Assembly (NCBI GenBank): GCA_946409885.1
Contig: CAMJYF010000175.1
Location: forward strand, 1 to 5,035
DNA length: 5,035 nucleotides
DNA from: an uncultured Clostridia bacterium
GTDB lineage: Bacteria > Bacillota > Clostridia > Oscillospirales > Acutalibacteraceae
Direction: 5' to 3'
Below are positions 4,604-5,035 of this stretch, piece by piece. The position numbers and the translations under genes were made by a program. The notes beneath the pieces are model-generated. The model ran no database searches. It saw nothing but the letters and a program-made list of their open reading frames with translations, and was not told the origin of the DNA. How positions within the stretch are numbered: the first letter of the stretch is position 1; each line of letters opens with the position of its first letter.

Positions 4604-5035
4604 CTAATCATTTTTTCTTTTCTTTCCACATTTTTCAACAAGGGAATTATATTTTTTATTCTGTATCGCCTTGGTTATCGGCGTTGACAATGCACCTGCG
4701 GCAATTCCGATAATCCAGACGTATTTCCATTTAGTAAGCAGTCCGAAAAGAACAATCAGTGCAGCAGAAGCCAGCCAATACAGAATCTGAATTTTGCCGC
4801 TTGACTTATTAAGCTCCTCTAAGATATCAACACCCGCGGATTCGTGCGGTGCGGTTTCAATAAAGGCTGCCGCTCCGGCAGGTCCTGAACACGAGCGAAA
4901 ATCTTCGCTGCATTCCTTAGTTCCTGCGGCGTAAGTATTATTGTTAAGTATTTCAAGAACCGCCGAACGGATTCCCTGCGCCGAATCGTTTGTAAGCATA
5001 ACTCCCGCCCCGATTTCTTTTGCCCGTCTTGCAAC
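4604..5035 (-). CDS. MGT-type (GT1) glycosyltransferase, C-terminal part with a two-helix membrane tail
   Basis: The frame is open from the right edge, and its last 143 residues are visible. Residues 1-60 (IGAGVMLTN at 8-16, SAVLEILNN at 24-32, GPAGAAAFIE at 51-60) match the closing helices of the macrolide/UDP-glucuronosyltransferase-like GT-B fold, where GAG...I..AV..IL precedes a final A-rich helix ending in AAxFIE. These enzymes move a sugar from a nucleotide donor to a lipid or small molecule, and the catalytic and donor sites lie outside the window. After that helix come two hydrophobic segments, about 83-101 (QILYWLASAALIVLFGLL) and 104-121 (KYVWIIGIAAGALSTPIT), and a basic tail ending KKRKND. 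This suggests membrane attachment and perhaps a lipid acceptor. An in-frame ATG at 4999 is internal, not a start, since homology continues upstream of it. Confidence 0.75.
   Translation of the reverse strand, partial: VARRAKEIGAGVMLTNDSAQGIRSAVLEILNNNTYAAGTKECSEDFRSCSGPAGAAAFIETAPHESAGVDILEELNKSSGKIQILYWLASAALIVLFGLLTKWKYVWIIGIAAGALSTPITKAIQNKKYNSLVEKCGKKRKND

Noticed and set aside
4819..5034. Minus-strand 71-codon frame
   Set aside because: It is an out-of-frame shadow of the glycosyltransferase C-terminus, which is identifiable in the other frame up to the window edge.
1..5035. CRISPR array, tRNA/rRNA genes, insertion-sequence ends, integrase or attachment site
   Set aside because: I saw no regularly spaced repeats, no tRNA cloverleaf, no transposase or integrase motifs and no flanking terminal inverted repeats.

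Overview
The window looks like a chromosomal piece from an anaerobic gut-type Firmicute (Clostridia/Oscillospiraceae-like). This rests on strong AGGAGG-type ribosome sites, a DUF4250 gene (a family typical of Clostridia), an Lrp-free sugar-catabolism gene pair, and an MGT-type glycosyltransferase. The assignment is inferred from gene style, not from a marker gene.

Left block (1-3760, GC-rich). A minus-strand two-gene operon encodes a Gfo/Idh/MocA-family dehydrogenase (734-1819) followed 16 bases later by a xylose-isomerase-like TIM-barrel sugar isomerase/epimerase that runs off the left edge. This pairing usually serves oxidation and isomerisation of a sugar, inositol or sugar-acid substrate. 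A roughly 200-base divergent intergenic region separates it from a plus-strand pair: a 485-aa unrecognised membrane-anchored, probably surface-exposed protein (2031-3488) and a small DUF4250 protein (3494-3697). The pair ends in a strong hairpin terminator (3723-3761). Both divergent promoters carry the same 13-base extended -10 block in opposite orientation.

Right block (3761-5035, clearly AT-richer). This is an accessory or scrap-like zone. It holds a 66-aa XRE-family HTH regulator on the minus strand. In front of it, pointing away, is a near-consensus plus-strand promoter (TTGACA, 17 bases, TATTAT). One palindromic operator-like site sits between its -35 and -10, and a second copy lies just after the predicted start of transcription. 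That promoter leads through a leader hairpin to a good ribosome site and an ATG, but the reading frame soon runs antisense through the C-terminal remnant of an McrB-like AAA+ restriction protein and stops after 47 codons. The regulator's original target gene therefore seems to have been cut off. Next comes about 150 bases of unrecognised fragment, then the C-terminal end of an MGT-type glycosyltransferase with an added two-helix membrane tail, running off the right edge.

No complete new multi-gene system is visible. The most distinctive items are the intact regulator, paired-operator and promoter module driving an apparently decapitated gene, and the unknown exported protein coupled to DUF4250.
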